Shown in pieces: positions 6,891-19,800 of a DNA stretch of 51,938 nt. This stretch comes from a virus. The stretch covers positions 1-51,938 of IMG/VR virus record IMGVR_UViG_3300044966_000307, one strand, 5' to 3'. The position numbers and the translations under genes are program-made. Each line of letters begins with the position of its first letter. Position 1 is the first letter of the stretch. The notes under the pieces were generated by a model, which saw only the letters and a program-made list of their open reading frames with translations, did not search any database and was not told where the DNA came from.

Positions 6891-9800
6891 ATGGCGATTA
6901 CTCTTTCAAGTTTACTTAAAAGTGGAATATTACCTGTTAATGTAGGTGGTACTGGAACATCTACATCAACTGGGACCGGCAGTCTTGTTTTATCAACAAG
7001 TCCTAATATTTTAACATCATTAACCACTACTAGCACTAGTTTTGATTTACTTAACACCTCTGCGCTTACTGTAAATTTTGCAGGAGCAGCAACTACTGTA
7101 AATTTTGCAGGAGCAGCAACTAGTCTTAACATTGGCTCATCATCTGGCAATACTGTATTCAACAACAATGTTGCTATTCAAGGTAATTTAACAGTAAACG
7201 GTACTACTACAACTGTTAATTCAACTACAATAAGCGTTGACGATAAAAATATTGAATTAGGTTCAGTTGATTTTCCTAGCGACTCAACAGCTAATATGGG
7301 CGGTATTACTTTAAAAGGTACTACTAATAAAACTATCGTATGGAATATGAGCACAGGTGCTTGGACAAGTAATGTTCCATTTATTGCAGATAGTATTCAA
7401 AATACTCCAATTGGATCAACTACTCCTAGTACAGGTAAATTTACCGAGATTAGCATCGAAGATGGAGAAATTAGATTATACGAAGATCCAGCTAATGGTA
7501 GTAACTATATTAGTATTAAGTCACCTGCTTCTATTTTAAATAACTATTCATTAGAATTACCTAATGATATAGGTAATCCAGGTCAACTGTTATCAGCCAC
7601 CGGAGACGGAAAACTTGAATTTGTTAATTTTGATCAAGGCGGAAATCGTATATTTGTTTCTGCTAAATTTGGTAACGATGCAAACGACGGGATTTCTCAA
7701 CCAGTAAAAACAATTAAACGAGCGATGCAAATTGCAGCTAGTTTAGTATACACTTCGGCTAAAGTTGTTAATGGCTCTCGTGTTATTGTACAATTAGCAT
7801 CCGGTGATTATTCTGAAGACAACCCAATTATTGTTCCTGATTTTGTTAGCTTAGTTGGTGATAGTTTAAGATCATGTATTGTACGTCCGCTAAATGCACA
7901 TAAAGATATGTTTAGAGTTAGAAACGGCTGCTACATGAATAACTTTACATTTAGAGATGGAGTAAATGCAGTAGGTGTTCCGTCGTTTACATGGGATTAT
8001 GCAATTGCATTTGATGATGTTGCAGACACTACTGTAAGCAGGGTTGGCTATACAAACTTACCAACTTCTAAATCAATAATGACATTATCGCCGTACATTT
8101 TAACAGTATCTATACTTAGCTTTTTAGGCGGAAATGGATGTTTAGTTGACGGTAATAAAGTTTCTTCTCCAAACGTTCCGGACAACATTTCTGAAGTTGA
8201 ATTAAATCCTGCAGGAATAGCGCCAGTTCAGTGTAAATCAATGATTGGTAGTGCATTTACTATGGTTAGTTTTGGCGGAACTGGCTGGAGAGTTATTAAC
8301 GATGCTTATGTACAGATAGTATCATGTTTCCAATTATTTTTATTAAACGGTGTGTATACACAAAGTGGCGGTTACGCGTCTATTACTAACTCTGCAACTA
8401 ACTTTGGTAAGTATGCGTTAAGATCGTCGGGATATTCACCTTATGCATTTACGTTTGACAAAGGATTTGTTGCAAGTTCAGGGTCATCAGGAACTTCTAC
8501 TACAATTACCTCACTTGGTACATTACGCGAAGGCGGCCCAGTTAACGAATTTGTTATTCGTTTTAGAAGTAATAACGAATTAGTTTACAAAGTTGATGTT
8601 TGCCAGCGTGATATCGGCTACGTCATTGATGCAATTGGTTATGATATGATGTTTAATTGTAACTTTAGATCAATAAAAGCAGCTATGTCATATTTTGAAG
8701 CACAAGCATCTATAGTATTAGGTGCTCAACGTGCAGCTACTGTTAATGCATTTACTTATTTAAAAAATTACTTAGTTAATAACATCGGCGGAGACCCTGT
8801 ACTAGTAACATCAGTTAGTGATAACATGGATATTATTATAAATTTAGTAAGGGATGGGTCTAGTAGCAGTACAACTGGTCTTATTTCCCCGTTACCGACT
8901 ATAGTAATGCCAAGTCCACCGACTATTACTTCCGGATTTGCAAATGCTGCTGTATTGATTGCTGCAAATAAATCGTTCGTACAATCTGAAATATCTGCCT
9001 ATATGGAATCTGCATTTACATCTGTATGGAATGGTTTGTCTGTATTACAGAAAAATAAATGTACACGAGATATTGGATATATTATAGATGCAATACAATA
9101 TGATATTCTTACTGGCGGTAATTTAGAAACAATAGTTGCTGCTCGAGCATATTATTCGTTTGGAACATTTGTCGAACTTGCTGCCGAAAAACCAGCAGCA
9201 CTTGCAGTTCAACTTCGATTACGTGATATAATTGAATATATTATTACTAACAACACATCAAGTTGGACAAAGTCAACAGGCAATACTGATATTCAACAAG
9301 TTAATTTAAACCCTGCCTCAACTGATGCAGTTATTTTTGCTAAAGCGAGATTTCAAGAAATCCACAATACTATTAATTCTGGAAATACACCGTCAGTCAT
9401 TTCACCTAGTACTGCTTGGGCATCTCCTGTATCTATTGCACAATACACTATGTTAGTAACTGATAAATCTGCAATTGCAGGGTTTGTTACTGATTTTATA
9501 AACAATAATCCATTGTACTCTAGCACTGATGTAACATCTACTTATAAATTACAATCATCGAGTTATATAAGTGTTTCATTTAATGCAACAACTGCAGTTA
9601 CATTAAGTACTGAAGTTCCTCCAAATGTGTTTACGTTTTCATCGCCACATGGTTTTTTAAATAACGAATCAGTAACATACAATAGTAACGGTAATGTACC
9701 GTTAGGTGGTTTATTTACCGGTAGTGATTATTACATTGCATATATTAGTCCAACTCAATTTAAGTTAGCACAAGACGAAGGATTGTCAATTTTAATTGAT

Positions 9801-12800
9801 ATTACGTCTCTTAGCATAGGAACTCATTCGTTTACTAAACAAGATTATGAACTATGTGTTGATTCAGTAGTACAGTCGCACAACAAATATCAAACTCTTA
9901 CATTGATATCAAATGCATTTGTATTTACTACCGGACAAGTTATTGAAGGAACTGTAAGCGGTTCTCCTACCCGTGCGTATGTATACAAATTTACAGCCCC
10001 TAACACATTAATTGTAAGTATTGATTATTTAATACCACAAAATGGATCTACACCAACCCAAACATTATTCATTCCTAACTCTAGAATTACTAAAGCAGGA
10101 TCATTTGTTATTAATGTGTTAATTAGCTCAGTTTCTTTAAGAACTGATTTATACACTAGTACATTTTCGATTAAACCAACTATAACAGGCGGTGGATTGC
10201 AAAATGTAACAGCATTAATTGGTAAAAAAATATTTTTTCATCGTCCGAGTGTTGTTAACTCATCTGGACATACATGGGAATATGCCGGATCCGGTATTGA
10301 CTATAACGCATTACCTCAAAATGGCGGACAAACTGTTCCTGCATTTGAACAAGTACAAGAACTTGCAGGTCGAGTTTATACCTCTGGTACAAATGAATTA
10401 GGTGATTTTAAAGTTGGTAATTTTATTACTGCATATAATAGAACTGGAAATATTACATTTAAAAATCGTGTTGATATTCAAGAACTATCGGTTTTAAAAT
10501 TATCATTTAGTGATATTGCTATTAGTAGTATTAGTACAGATATAGGGTTAGGCGAAAACGAAATATCAGGACCGTCAAACAATGCATTAAGCACACAATT
10601 AGCAACTTGGTCTTATCTTCAAGATCGATTAGGCGATTTTATTGACAAAGGAGTTAGCACTAACTCAATTCCGGGTGCAATAGTACAGTTAAACTCAGTT
10701 GGGCAAATTAATACTGATTTAATTCCGCCACAGCGCACTGTTACATCTGTTGTAACATACGGATATTCGTCAAGACTACGTGCTGCTGATGATATTCCGG
10801 CTGTTGAATTTCTAGCAGGTGATACTAGTTCAGAAGAATATCAATCTATTTCAGTATCATTAAGTTCTTTAGTAACTGCATCAGATGGCGACATTGTAGT
10901 CCAGGCTAATACAAATGCGATCGGTATAATAAAAGGAAATTATGTTGATTCGTCAGTTATTATAATAGCAAGTGATTACGATACATTTAAAACTCCATTT
11001 ACTACTATATCATCGCTTGACACTTTAACAATTGGATCTACTATAACTACTGCATACTGTATGACAATTAGTGCAGTTGCAAATGTGGTTGAAAATCACA
11101 TACTTAGAACTACAAATGTTAGTCAATATGTAATATTACCAAATACTAGTTCATATTCGTATACTATTAGTTCTGTTGCTAAAATATTGAGATACAATAA
11201 TGTAGTATATGTTACTACAGCTGCACCTCATGGGTTAACTTCGGTTTCTCATATTAAAACTACGTCATCAATTGCTGAGTATAACGGAATCTCATACCCA
11301 TCGATAATAAGTACTACTAGGTTTAAATTTAATAAAACTGGTGTTTCGACTACATCAACTACGTTTACTGCATATCAAGGTGCAATAGTAAATGCAGCAG
11401 TTAATTCAACTACTACAACCGGTACTGTTACATCATCGAATTTAACAGGAACTATTAATAATGGCGATTATGTGTTCGGTGGAGATATTCCACCAGGTTC
11501 TATTATTACTAATGTTAATATGGGGGTTAATCCACGCGAGTTTACAATAACATTTCCTGAATTATCGTCAATCCCTGAAAATTTAATATCAACATTAACA
11601 TTTATAACTCCTATTAACGCAACTGGTACTGTTCGGTCAATTATTACAGCAGTAAATAACCATGCAGATGGCGAAGTAACTGAATTAAAATCTGGCGTAA
11701 TTACTACAGTTAATAATTTAACAATAGTTGGAGGAAGTTCATACGTATCAGGAACATATATTCATGTTCCACTAATCTCATCTACCGGAACTGGATCAGG
11801 CGCAGTTGCTAACATTACGGTAACATTAGGTAGTGTTACTACAGTTGATATAACATATGGCGGTATTGGATATGCAATTGATGATATATTATCTGCATCA
11901 AATACATATTTAGGTGGAACTGGTAGTTTATTTAATGTTAAAGTATCTAGTGTTGAAACCCGAGTATATTTAGATATTATTTCAGGTGTTGCATTTATTG
12001 GATCAGAAGCGTCACCTGATTTTGTAGCAGATAATTTAAGTATTACTAAAACACTAACATTAACTGATATAACAACTAAGTCATTTAATGCAACCTCGAT
12101 TGATATAGGCGGTGACGTTAACTATGTACTAAACCAAATAACGATTGTTGGACACGGATTAAGTACTGGTGATTCAATAACATATGATTCTTCATTTAAT
12201 CCTCCGATTAGCGGATTAATTGCGTTATCTTATTTTGTTAAGAAAATTTCAAATGATGTAATTGAATTATATACAGATTATACAGCATCTTCTGCAAATA
12301 AGGTAATATTTGGATCAAGTTCATCTGGCATACATTTCTTTTATTTACATGTTGTAAATTTAGATAATGATAGATTCTATGCACCTGCACATGGTATAAC
12401 AAATGGTACTGCAGTTACAATCACTGGGTCTTCGCTACCATCTAGTTATGGTCACGTAATACCAGATCGAGAAACATTCTTTGTAGGATCAGTTACTACT
12501 AATACATTTACACTGCATACACTTCGATCTGATGCATTACAAAGCATTAACGGTTCGATCATTGCAGCAATAAATATTACAGCAATTGGATCAGGAACAT
12601 GTACATTTATCACTGACCAAGTTAATATAATTGGTGTAATTAACACAAGTAGTAGAGTTGCATCAAGTTGGGGTTTAATTGCAACCTCAAGTATAGATGC
12701 AGCTAATATTATATCAGGCGTTATTGATACTACAAGATTAGCAGTTTCTGGTGCTGCTAACAGTAATACATTTTTACGAGGAGATTCTTCATGGTCTCCG

Positions 12801-13391
12801 GCGGTATCGTCTATCCAATCTACTAATGCAGCGTTAACTATTACGGGGTCTGGAACTGGTGCTAAATACGGTGCAGTAACAGTTGATATGGTTAGTGTTG
12901 ATAAAACTGGCGGAGTTGGTTTATTTTCAACACTAGGTGCTGCGAGTTTTAATACTACTCAATTCTCAGTAGGTACTGGCGATAGTTTACTTTCAGGACA
13001 AGTACAACTTAAAAATGGTGTATTAGATGCAGCAACTTTAGATTCTCATGATTCTACATATTTTTTAGATCCAACTCATTTTAGTTCTGCTATACCAGTA
13101 TCAAAAGGCGGCACTGATATTACAACATATACCACTGGTGATATTTTATATGCAAGTGGATCAACTGTATTATCAAAATTAGCAATTGGCACAAATGGAG
13201 CAATTTTAACAGTTTCGTCAAATGTTCCGGCATGGGTTAACGTGTTACCAGCAACACATGGCGGTACTGGATTATCAAGTGCCGGCACTGCAGGAAATGT
13301 ATTAACATCGGACGGAACTACCTGGGTAAGCGCACCGTTAAACTTACTCTCACAATTACACGCATACAGTTTAGCATATACAGGAATTTAA
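6891..13391 (+). CDS. Giant tail fibre protein with beta-helix region
   Basis: This 2,166-residue protein starts with fibre-type sequence (LLKSGILPVNVGGTGTSTS) and the module GNLTVNGTTTTVNSTTISVD near residue 103, followed by DDKNIELG. Residues ~252-540 (FVSAKFGNDANDG, VKTIKRAMQIA, VIVQLASGDYSEDNP) look like a pectate-lyase-type parallel beta-helix, common in phage fibres and spikes. Two copies of an alpha-helical module begin at ~573 (RDIGYVIDAIGYD) and ~726 (RDIGYIIDAIQYD), as I recall from marine T4-like fibres. One GGSSYVSGTY-type beta module lies near 1615. The C-terminus contains VSKGGTDITTYTTGDILYAS and GGTGLSSAGTAGNVLTSDGT, typical fibre shaft repeats. It is probably a long tail fibre subunit contacting the host. 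A late promoter and a Shine-Dalgarno sequence precede it. Confidence 0.8.
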   Translation: MAITLSSLLKSGILPVNVGGTGTSTSTGTGSLVLSTSPNILTSLTTTSTSFDLLNTSALTVNFAGAATTVNFAGAATSLNIGSSSGNTVFNNNVAIQGNLTVNGTTTTVNSTTISVDDKNIELGSVDFPSDSTANMGGITLKGTTNKTIVWNMSTGAWTSNVPFIADSIQNTPIGSTTPSTGKFTEISIEDGEIRLYEDPANGSNYISIKSPASILNNYSLELPNDIGNPGQLLSATGDGKLEFVNFDQGGNRIFVSAKFGNDANDGISQPVKTIKRAMQIAASLVYTSAKVVNGSRVIVQLASGDYSEDNPIIVPDFVSLVGDSLRSCIVRPLNAHKDMFRVRNGCYMNNFTFRDGVNAVGVPSFTWDYAIAFDDVADTTVSRVGYTNLPTSKSIMTLSPYILTVSILSFLGGNGCLVDGNKVSSPNVPDNISEVELNPAGIAPVQCKSMIGSAFTMVSFGGTGWRVINDAYVQIVSCFQLFLLNGVYTQSGGYASITNSATNFGKYALRSSGYSPYAFTFDKGFVASSGSSGTSTTITSLGTLREGGPVNEFVIRFRSNNELVYKVDVCQRDIGYVIDAIGYDMMFNCNFRSIKAAMSYFEAQASIVLGAQRAATVNAFTYLKNYLVNNIGGDPVLVTSVSDNMDIIINLVRDGSSSSTTGLISPLPTIVMPSPPTITSGFANAAVLIAANKSFVQSEISAYMESAFTSVWNGLSVLQKNKCTRDIGYIIDAIQYDILTGGNLETIVAARAYYSFGTFVELAAEKPAALAVQLRLRDIIEYIITNNTSSWTKSTGNTDIQQVNLNPASTDAVIFAKARFQEIHNTINSGNTPSVISPSTAWASPVSIAQYTMLVTDKSAIAGFVTDFINNNPLYSSTDVTSTYKLQSSSYISVSFNATTAVTLSTEVPPNVFTFSSPHGFLNNESVTYNSNGNVPLGGLFTGSDYYIAYISPTQFKLAQDEGLSILIDITSLSIGTHSFTKQDYELCVDSVVQSHNKYQTLTLISNAFVFTTGQVIEGTVSGSPTRAYVYKFTAPNTLIVSIDYLIPQNGSTPTQTLFIPNSRITKAGSFVINVLISSVSLRTDLYTSTFSIKPTITGGGLQNVTALIGKKIFFHRPSVVNSSGHTWEYAGSGIDYNALPQNGGQTVPAFEQVQELAGRVYTSGTNELGDFKVGNFITAYNRTGNITFKNRVDIQELSVLKLSFSDIAISSISTDIGLGENEISGPSNNALSTQLATWSYLQDRLGDFIDKGVSTNSIPGAIVQLNSVGQINTDLIPPQRTVTSVVTYGYSSRLRAADDIPAVEFLAGDTSSEEYQSISVSLSSLVTASDGDIVVQANTNAIGIIKGNYVDSSVIIIASDYDTFKTPFTTISSLDTLTIGSTITTAYCMTISAVANVVENHILRTTNVSQYVILPNTSSYSYTISSVAKILRYNNVVYVTTAAPHGLTSVSHIKTTSSIAEYNGISYPSIISTTRFKFNKTGVSTTSTTFTAYQGAIVNAAVNSTTTTGTVTSSNLTGTINNGDYVFGGDIPPGSIITNVNMGVNPREFTITFPELSSIPENLISTLTFITPINATGTVRSIITAVNNHADGEVTELKSGVITTVNNLTIVGGSSYVSGTYIHVPLISSTGTGSGAVANITVTLGSVTTVDITYGGIGYAIDDILSASNTYLGGTGSLFNVKVSSVETRVYLDIISGVAFIGSEASPDFVADNLSITKTLTLTDITTKSFNATSIDIGGDVNYVLNQITIVGHGLSTGDSITYDSSFNPPISGLIALSYFVKKISNDVIELYTDYTASSANKVIFGSSSSGIHFFYLHVVNLDNDRFYAPAHGITNGTAVTITGSSLPSSYGHVIPDRETFFVGSVTTNTFTLHTLRSDALQSINGSIIAAINITAIGSGTCTFITDQVNIIGVINTSSRVASSWGLIATSSIDAANIISGVIDTTRLAVSGAANSNTFLRGDSSWSPAVSSIQSTNAALTITGSGTGAKYGAVTVDMVSVDKTGGVGLFSTLGAASFNTTQFSVGTGDSLLSGQVQLKNGVLDAATLDSHDSTYFLDPTHFSSAIPVSKGGTDITTYTTGDILYASGSTVLSKLAIGTNGAILTVSSNVPAWVNVLPATHGGTGLSSAGTAGNVLTSDGTTWVSAPLNLLSQLHAYSLAYTGI

Positions 13392-13392
13392 C

Positions 13393-13806
13393 ATGGCAAA
13401 AACATTCACAGCACCGTTTGTACAAGCGGTAAACAATTCAAATTGCAACATAACAGCAGCAACCTCTGCAGTCTCAGGTGATTCAGTCTCGACTGCAGTA
13501 TTACTTTTCACAGCAGGATTAGAAGGGTCGGCAATAACTTCAATTACTGCAATTCCTCGTGCTACCGTAACTGCAACTGCCCTTTATTTGTTTACAACTA
13601 CAGGGTCTGATACAACTGCATTAAAATTAATTGATTCTATTACAATGCCAGCGCAAACATTAAGTACTACTGCCGGCATAACAATATCAACTTTTACAAA
13701 TTATACAGAAGATTATCCACTAAGGTTAAAAGCTACTGAAAAATTATACGTTGCAACCGGTGTAGCCGCTAATATACAAGTATATGCGCGTGGGATGGAT
13801 TACTAA
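13393..13806 (+). CDS. Small phage structural protein
   Basis: This 137-residue protein starts two bases after the giant fibre stop. It opens with MAKTFTAPFVQ, has a beta-rich core (VLLFTAGLEGSAITSITAIP, ATVTATALYLFTT) and ends with PLRLKATEKLYVATGVA. I recognise this pattern from small virion or decoration proteins found among structural genes of tailed phages and prophages; the exact role is not established. The stop overlaps the next ATG by one base, placing it inside the fibre operon. It may be a fibre-tip or capping subunit of the neighbouring long fibres, which is inference from position. Confidence 0.6.
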   Translation: MAKTFTAPFVQAVNNSNCNITAATSAVSGDSVSTAVLLFTAGLEGSAITSITAIPRATVTATALYLFTTTGSDTTALKLIDSITMPAQTLSTTAGITISTFTNYTEDYPLRLKATEKLYVATGVAANIQVYARGMDY

Positions 13807-16800
13807 TGCGTCCTAATTTACCAGCGTTAAAAGACGCACAACATAAAATATACTATTTTACTAAAGATCTTACGATTAACGGTATTACTGTAGGTAGAGG
13901 TGCAGGTAATATTTCATTTAACACTGCAGTTGGTGCGTTATCACTTAAAAATAATACTATCGGTGTTCAAAATACCGCTGTTGGGTATGATAGTCTTCAA
14001 GGTAATACAACTGGTAGTGCAAACACTGGTATTGGATACGGTAGTCTTTCTGCTAACAGAACTGGAAGTAACAATGCTAGTTTAGGATATTTTGCAGGCA
14101 GCTATATGCCAAACGGAACTACTCCTGTTATTGAAGTTAACAACTCAATATATATTGGCTATAATACAAAAGCATCAGCAGCTTCTGGAGTTACTAACGA
14201 AACTGTAATCGGGTATACAGCAGTTGGGTTAGGTAATAACACTACTGTAATTGGTAATTCGTCTGTAATTGCTACAACAATTTACGGTGGGTTAAAATTA
14301 CCATATACTACAGACGCAACTAATAACACCACCGGTGGCGCATTAACAGTAGCAGGTGGTGCGGCTATTGCTAAACAGTTATATGTTGGTACTAATTTAA
14401 CCATTGGCGGAAATTTAACAGTTAATGGTTTTACAACGACAGTAAATTCATCAACGATTACGGTTGATGATAAAAACTTAGAATTGGGATCAGTGGCAGC
14501 AGTTACACCGACTGGTAGTATTACTGCAGGATCAGCAGTTGTTTCTGCATTATCAAGTACTGCTAACATTATAGTCGGATCAGCAGTTTCACCTGTATTA
14601 AGTGGAGCCGGTACGGTTACTTTGCCAGCTAGTGTAACCGTATTATCAATTGATAGTGCTACGCAAATCACGTTAAGTGCAGCATTTACAGGTACAGGTT
14701 CTGCACCTGGAGCAACATTATCGATTGGTGGCGCAACTGATGTAACTGCAAATGGTGGCGGTATTACACTCACCGGTGCTACTAATAAAACAATTATTTG
14801 GGATTCTACTAATACTAATTGGACATCTAGTGAACACTGGAACATTGCTACAGGTAAATCGTATAAGATTAACAATGTAACTGTATTAGATAACGCGCAA
14901 GTGTTAGCATCTGCAACAGGTGTTACAGTTGGCGGTACAAGTACTACTACAATTGGATTAGGAACAAATTCTACTACACTATCAACTACTACAGTAGGTG
15001 GTGCAATTACAGGTAATGTATTAAAAATTGCAGGTACTGCTGCAGGTACCGTTAATTTAACATCTGATGTAACAACTGGTACTATTAATGAATGGACTAA
15101 TATTACAACTGCTACAATTAATATTGGAGCTAGTACAGGTACAATTGTTGCAAATGGTACAATTAAATTACCAGCTGTTGGTTCATCTGGGTATGTAACG
15201 ATAGGTGCAGGGGGACAACTAGGTACCGGTACCCCCGGAGCAACTGTAACAGCAACTACTACAAATGCTACATTTTATCCAATATTTAGCTCTGCAACTA
15301 CCGGATTATTAACTATTGCAAATGTAGTTACTTCTGGTTTTAGATTTAACCCGTTTACTAATGTGTTAACATTAGGTGGGGATGCGAGCATTAACAGTAT
15401 CATTGTTGGCAAAGGTGCCGGAGGCGTTGCAGACAACACTGCAGTAGGTGATACGGCACTTAATTCTAATACAACTGGAAGTGCTAATACTGCAGTAGGC
15501 TATTCTGCACTTGCCACTAACACAACTAGCAATTGGAATACTGCTGTTGGTACTCAAAGTCTTTTTAGTACTACTGCAAGAGTAATTTCAATTACAATAT
15601 CTGCAGGCGGAACTGGGTATACTCCGACAGCCGCTACACTAATGTACACTAATGTTCAGTTAACATATGTTTCTGGATCAACTGCAATTACATATCCAAC
15701 TGCTAACATAACAGTAACAAATGGTGCAGTTACATCGTGTACACTACTTACCTATGGGACTGGATTTAAAAATTCTAGTACTGTTATGAGTGCAGACTCA
15801 GCGTCAATTGGCGGAACTGGATCCGGATTGCTAATTTCTATTGGGTCAGTAGCATCTAGTGACTCAAATGTAGCTGTTGGGTATAAAAGTTTATATGCTA
15901 ATATTGGAAGTTCTAATACTGCAGTAGGTGCAAGTGCGTTATTTAATAATACAGTTGCAAATAATAATACAGCAATTGGGTATCAAAGTATGTATACAGC
16001 TACGGCTAGTACCGGCAATGTTGCAATTGGAGCACTTGCAATGTACAGTACTACAACCGGTATTGGCGCATTTGGTACAATTACCGGTGGCACCGGGTAT
16101 ACACCTGGTACATATAAATATGTAACGTTATCAGGTCTATATGGTGCAGTGTTTGGGTCATATCCAATAGTAAATATAACAGTTAATGCAACCGGCAACG
16201 TAAGTGCATGTGCATTAGTTACACCTGGTTCCTATGCTTACTCAACTGTATCAAGTACCGCATTTACAATTGATTCGGCATCAATTGGTGGCACCGGTTC
16301 TGGATTTAGTATTTTAGCTAGCTCGTTTTCGTCCGGCAGTTCTAACACTGCTATTGGTTTTGGTAGTCTTCAAAATAATACAATTGGTGGTAACAATACT
16401 GCTAGCGGTTATAGTAGTCTTCAAAAAAATACAACCGGCATTTATAATACAGCTATTGGTTCTTATAGTCTTCAAAGCAATATTACTGGCGCTTCTAATA
16501 TTGCAATTGGTTTTCAAAGTCTGTACAAAAATACAACTGGTGTTAGTAGTTTTGGAACAATTACCGGTGGCTCTGGATATACCGGCACTGGAACTTATTA
16601 TAATGTTCAATTAACACCTGTGTCTGGATCAGCTGCAACAACATATCCAACTGCAAATATAACAGTATCAGGTGGTCAAGTTACTTCCTGCACGTTAGTA
16701 AGTAACGGTTCTGGATTTAAAGATACTAGCACTGTTATGACTGCAACTGCATCGTTAATTGGTGGCGGGGGTTCCGGATTCCTTATTCCTGTTTCTAGTA

Positions 16801-19800
16801 TATCAGCTGGTAATTATAACGTATCAGTTGGGGCACTAAGTTTGTATGCTAATACACTTGGCCAATATAATCAAGCACTTGGATATCAAAGTCTTTTCTC
16901 TAATACAGAAGGAGGTTATAATATTTCTGTTGGTGCTAATAGTCTTCTTTCTAATACAACTGGCAATAACAACGTAGTTGCCGGTCATTCTAGTATGTAT
17001 ACTAATACTGCTGGTTCTAATAACACTGCAGTCGGGTTTAATGCGTTATATAACAATACAACTGTTACTAAATCATCATCAATATTATCTGGAGGAACTG
17101 GATATACCGGTACTGGCACTTACTCAAATGTTCAATTAACATATGTATCTGGATCAGCTGCAACAACATATCCAACTGCAAATATAACAGTATCAGGTGG
17201 CGCAGTGACTGCTTGTACATTTGTTACCTATGGTTCTGGATTTAAAGATACTAGCACTGTTATGACTGCAACTGCATCGTTAATCGGTGGCGCTGGATCT
17301 GGGTTTCTTGTTGGTCCTGCTACATTGTTTTCAGGTGATTCAAACGTATCTATTGGTTCATACAGTTTAAATGCTAATACTATTGGCCAAAACAATACAG
17401 CTAGCGGTCAGCGAGCTCTTCAGGCTAACACTACTGGAAGTAATAATGTAGCTACTGGTACCAGTAGTATGTTTAGTAACACTTCTGGTAGTAGTAATGT
17501 AGCTATTGGTGTCAGCAGTCTTCAGGCTAATTTAACTAGTGATAACAATATAGCTATTGGTAATGGTGCAGCACAAGCTGCACTTACTGGGCCAACTATT
17601 GCAATTGGTGCTGCTGCATTAAATGCCGTATCTTCTGGAACATACAATTTAGCAATTGGAGATGGCGCTGGGAGATATTTAACAAACGGTAATACACAAG
17701 TAACATCAATAAACAGTTCAACATATCTTGGCCATACTACACGAGCATCAGCCGCAGCAGGTGTTACTAACGAAACAGTAATTGGCTATAATGCAATTGG
17801 TTCTGGATCAAATACTGTTACAATTGGTAATTCGTCTGTGTTATCAACAATAATTAACGGTAATATAACTACAACAACTACTGCAATTAGTGCTGCAGCA
17901 TGGACAACAGCTGGCGTTAATTTAAAATTACAAGCACGTACTTACACAGATACATCAAGTCTAGCTGGTACAGTTGCAAGTAGTTATATTAACGCGATAT
18001 CAGCTCCAACGTTTGCAAGCACAAATGCAATAACAATTACCGATGCTGCTAATCTATATGTTGCAGCACCCGTTGCGGGTACAAATAGCACGTTAACAAA
18101 TGCATGGTCAATTTTAGCAACCGGAAAAATTAAAGCAGCTGCGTTTATAGGTGATGCAACCGGACTTACTTATACCGGAGCATCTGTTAGACCATCGTTG
18201 TTATTAAATTTTGCTAATACTAAAAGATTAGATAAAAGAATTACATTTGCTAGAGCTAGTATTGCAACACGCTATAATCAAGATGGATTAATTGAAGTAG
18301 TAGCAACTAATCAACCAAGATTTGATCATGATCCGATTACTAAACAATCACTTGGATTGTTAATGGAAGAACAACGGCAAAATTTATTAAAATGTTCTGA
18401 ACCGTTTTTTGATAACACAGTGTGGGGCAAAGCAAACTGTACAATAGTACCAAATGCTGCAGTTGCTCCAGACGGCACATTTACTGCTAGTAAAATCATA
18501 TTGAATAGTGGTAGTCCATACGGCTACTTGGCATCATATGGCGGACTATCTGCAAATACTACTTACACGTTATCATATTATGCTAAAGCTGCTGAATTTA
18601 CTGAAACTTATCCTGATATTTTTACTAATGGTGCAAGTGATATTCAATTTAAAGCTAATTTATCTACCGGAGGAAAATCAAATGTTGCCGGATCTCCAGA
18701 CGATTACGGTGTAGTTCCGGTAGGAAATGGGTGGTATCGGTGCTATATAACTAGAACATTTTCTAGTGGTTTTGATATGACTAACAATCAAATTCAAATT
18801 GGTAGAATGCAAGGTACCGGCAACGGAACAAGTGGTATATACATATGGGGTGCGCAACTTGAAGCATTTCCATTTATGTCAAGTTATATTCCGTCATCTG
18901 AAACATTTACATCTCGCGCAAGTTTTGGGTCATATTATGATTCAACCGGGTTAATTAAATATGCATCAGCAAATGCTGCACGGTATACATATAATCCAGC
19001 TAATTTAAAATTAGCTCCAAAGTTATTGTTAGAAACTTCATCTGCTAACTTATTTTATTATAGTGAACAATTTGATAATACTTCATACTGGACAACTAGC
19101 GCAGTTAGTTTTACAGCAAATGCAACAGTAGCGCCGGACGGTACTACTACTGCTGATAAAATGACCGAAACTGTTACTGGATCAGCTATTCAGCATTTAA
19201 TTGTACAATCAATTGGAACTGTATCAGTTGGATCTGTATATACTTCGAGCATTTATGCAAAGGCAGGCGAACGAACTTGTATTTCAGTAACTGCAAATGC
19301 CGAAGCATATATTGTATTTGATTTAGTTGCAGGTACAATATTCCAAGGTGCATCACAGGCAACTATGACCGCAGTTGGCAATGGATGGTATAGATGCTGT
19401 GCAACATTTACAAAAACTAATACAAATGGTAGTTTTTATTATGTAAATTGGGATAACGCCGGCGGCGGATTAAACAATTATATCGGAACCGTTGGTTCTG
19501 GATTGTTTATCTGGGGAGCACAAGTAGAATCCGGAGCAATTGCATCTTCGTATATTAAGACTGCTTCTAGTACTGTTAACCGATCTGCTGATTTGTATTC
19601 TGCATCGTTATATACTAGAATTGGTGAATTTGCTGCAATGACAGGCACTAACTTTTTAAATTGGTACAGACAAGATGAAGGCACATTGCATGCAACTTCA
19701 AGATTAATGTCAACTACTACTGCAGTATCGGTTCCGACTATGGCATGGGTAGATACGGGTGCAGGCGGTGCAATTACACTTATTTCATTAAGATATGTGA

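Noticed and set aside
14282-14875. 197-residue minus-strand open frame inside the fibre gene
   Set aside because: Proline/valine-rich antisense translation of Thr/Gly codons in a clearly coding plus-strand gene. The same holds for 23209-23640 and 23845-24420.
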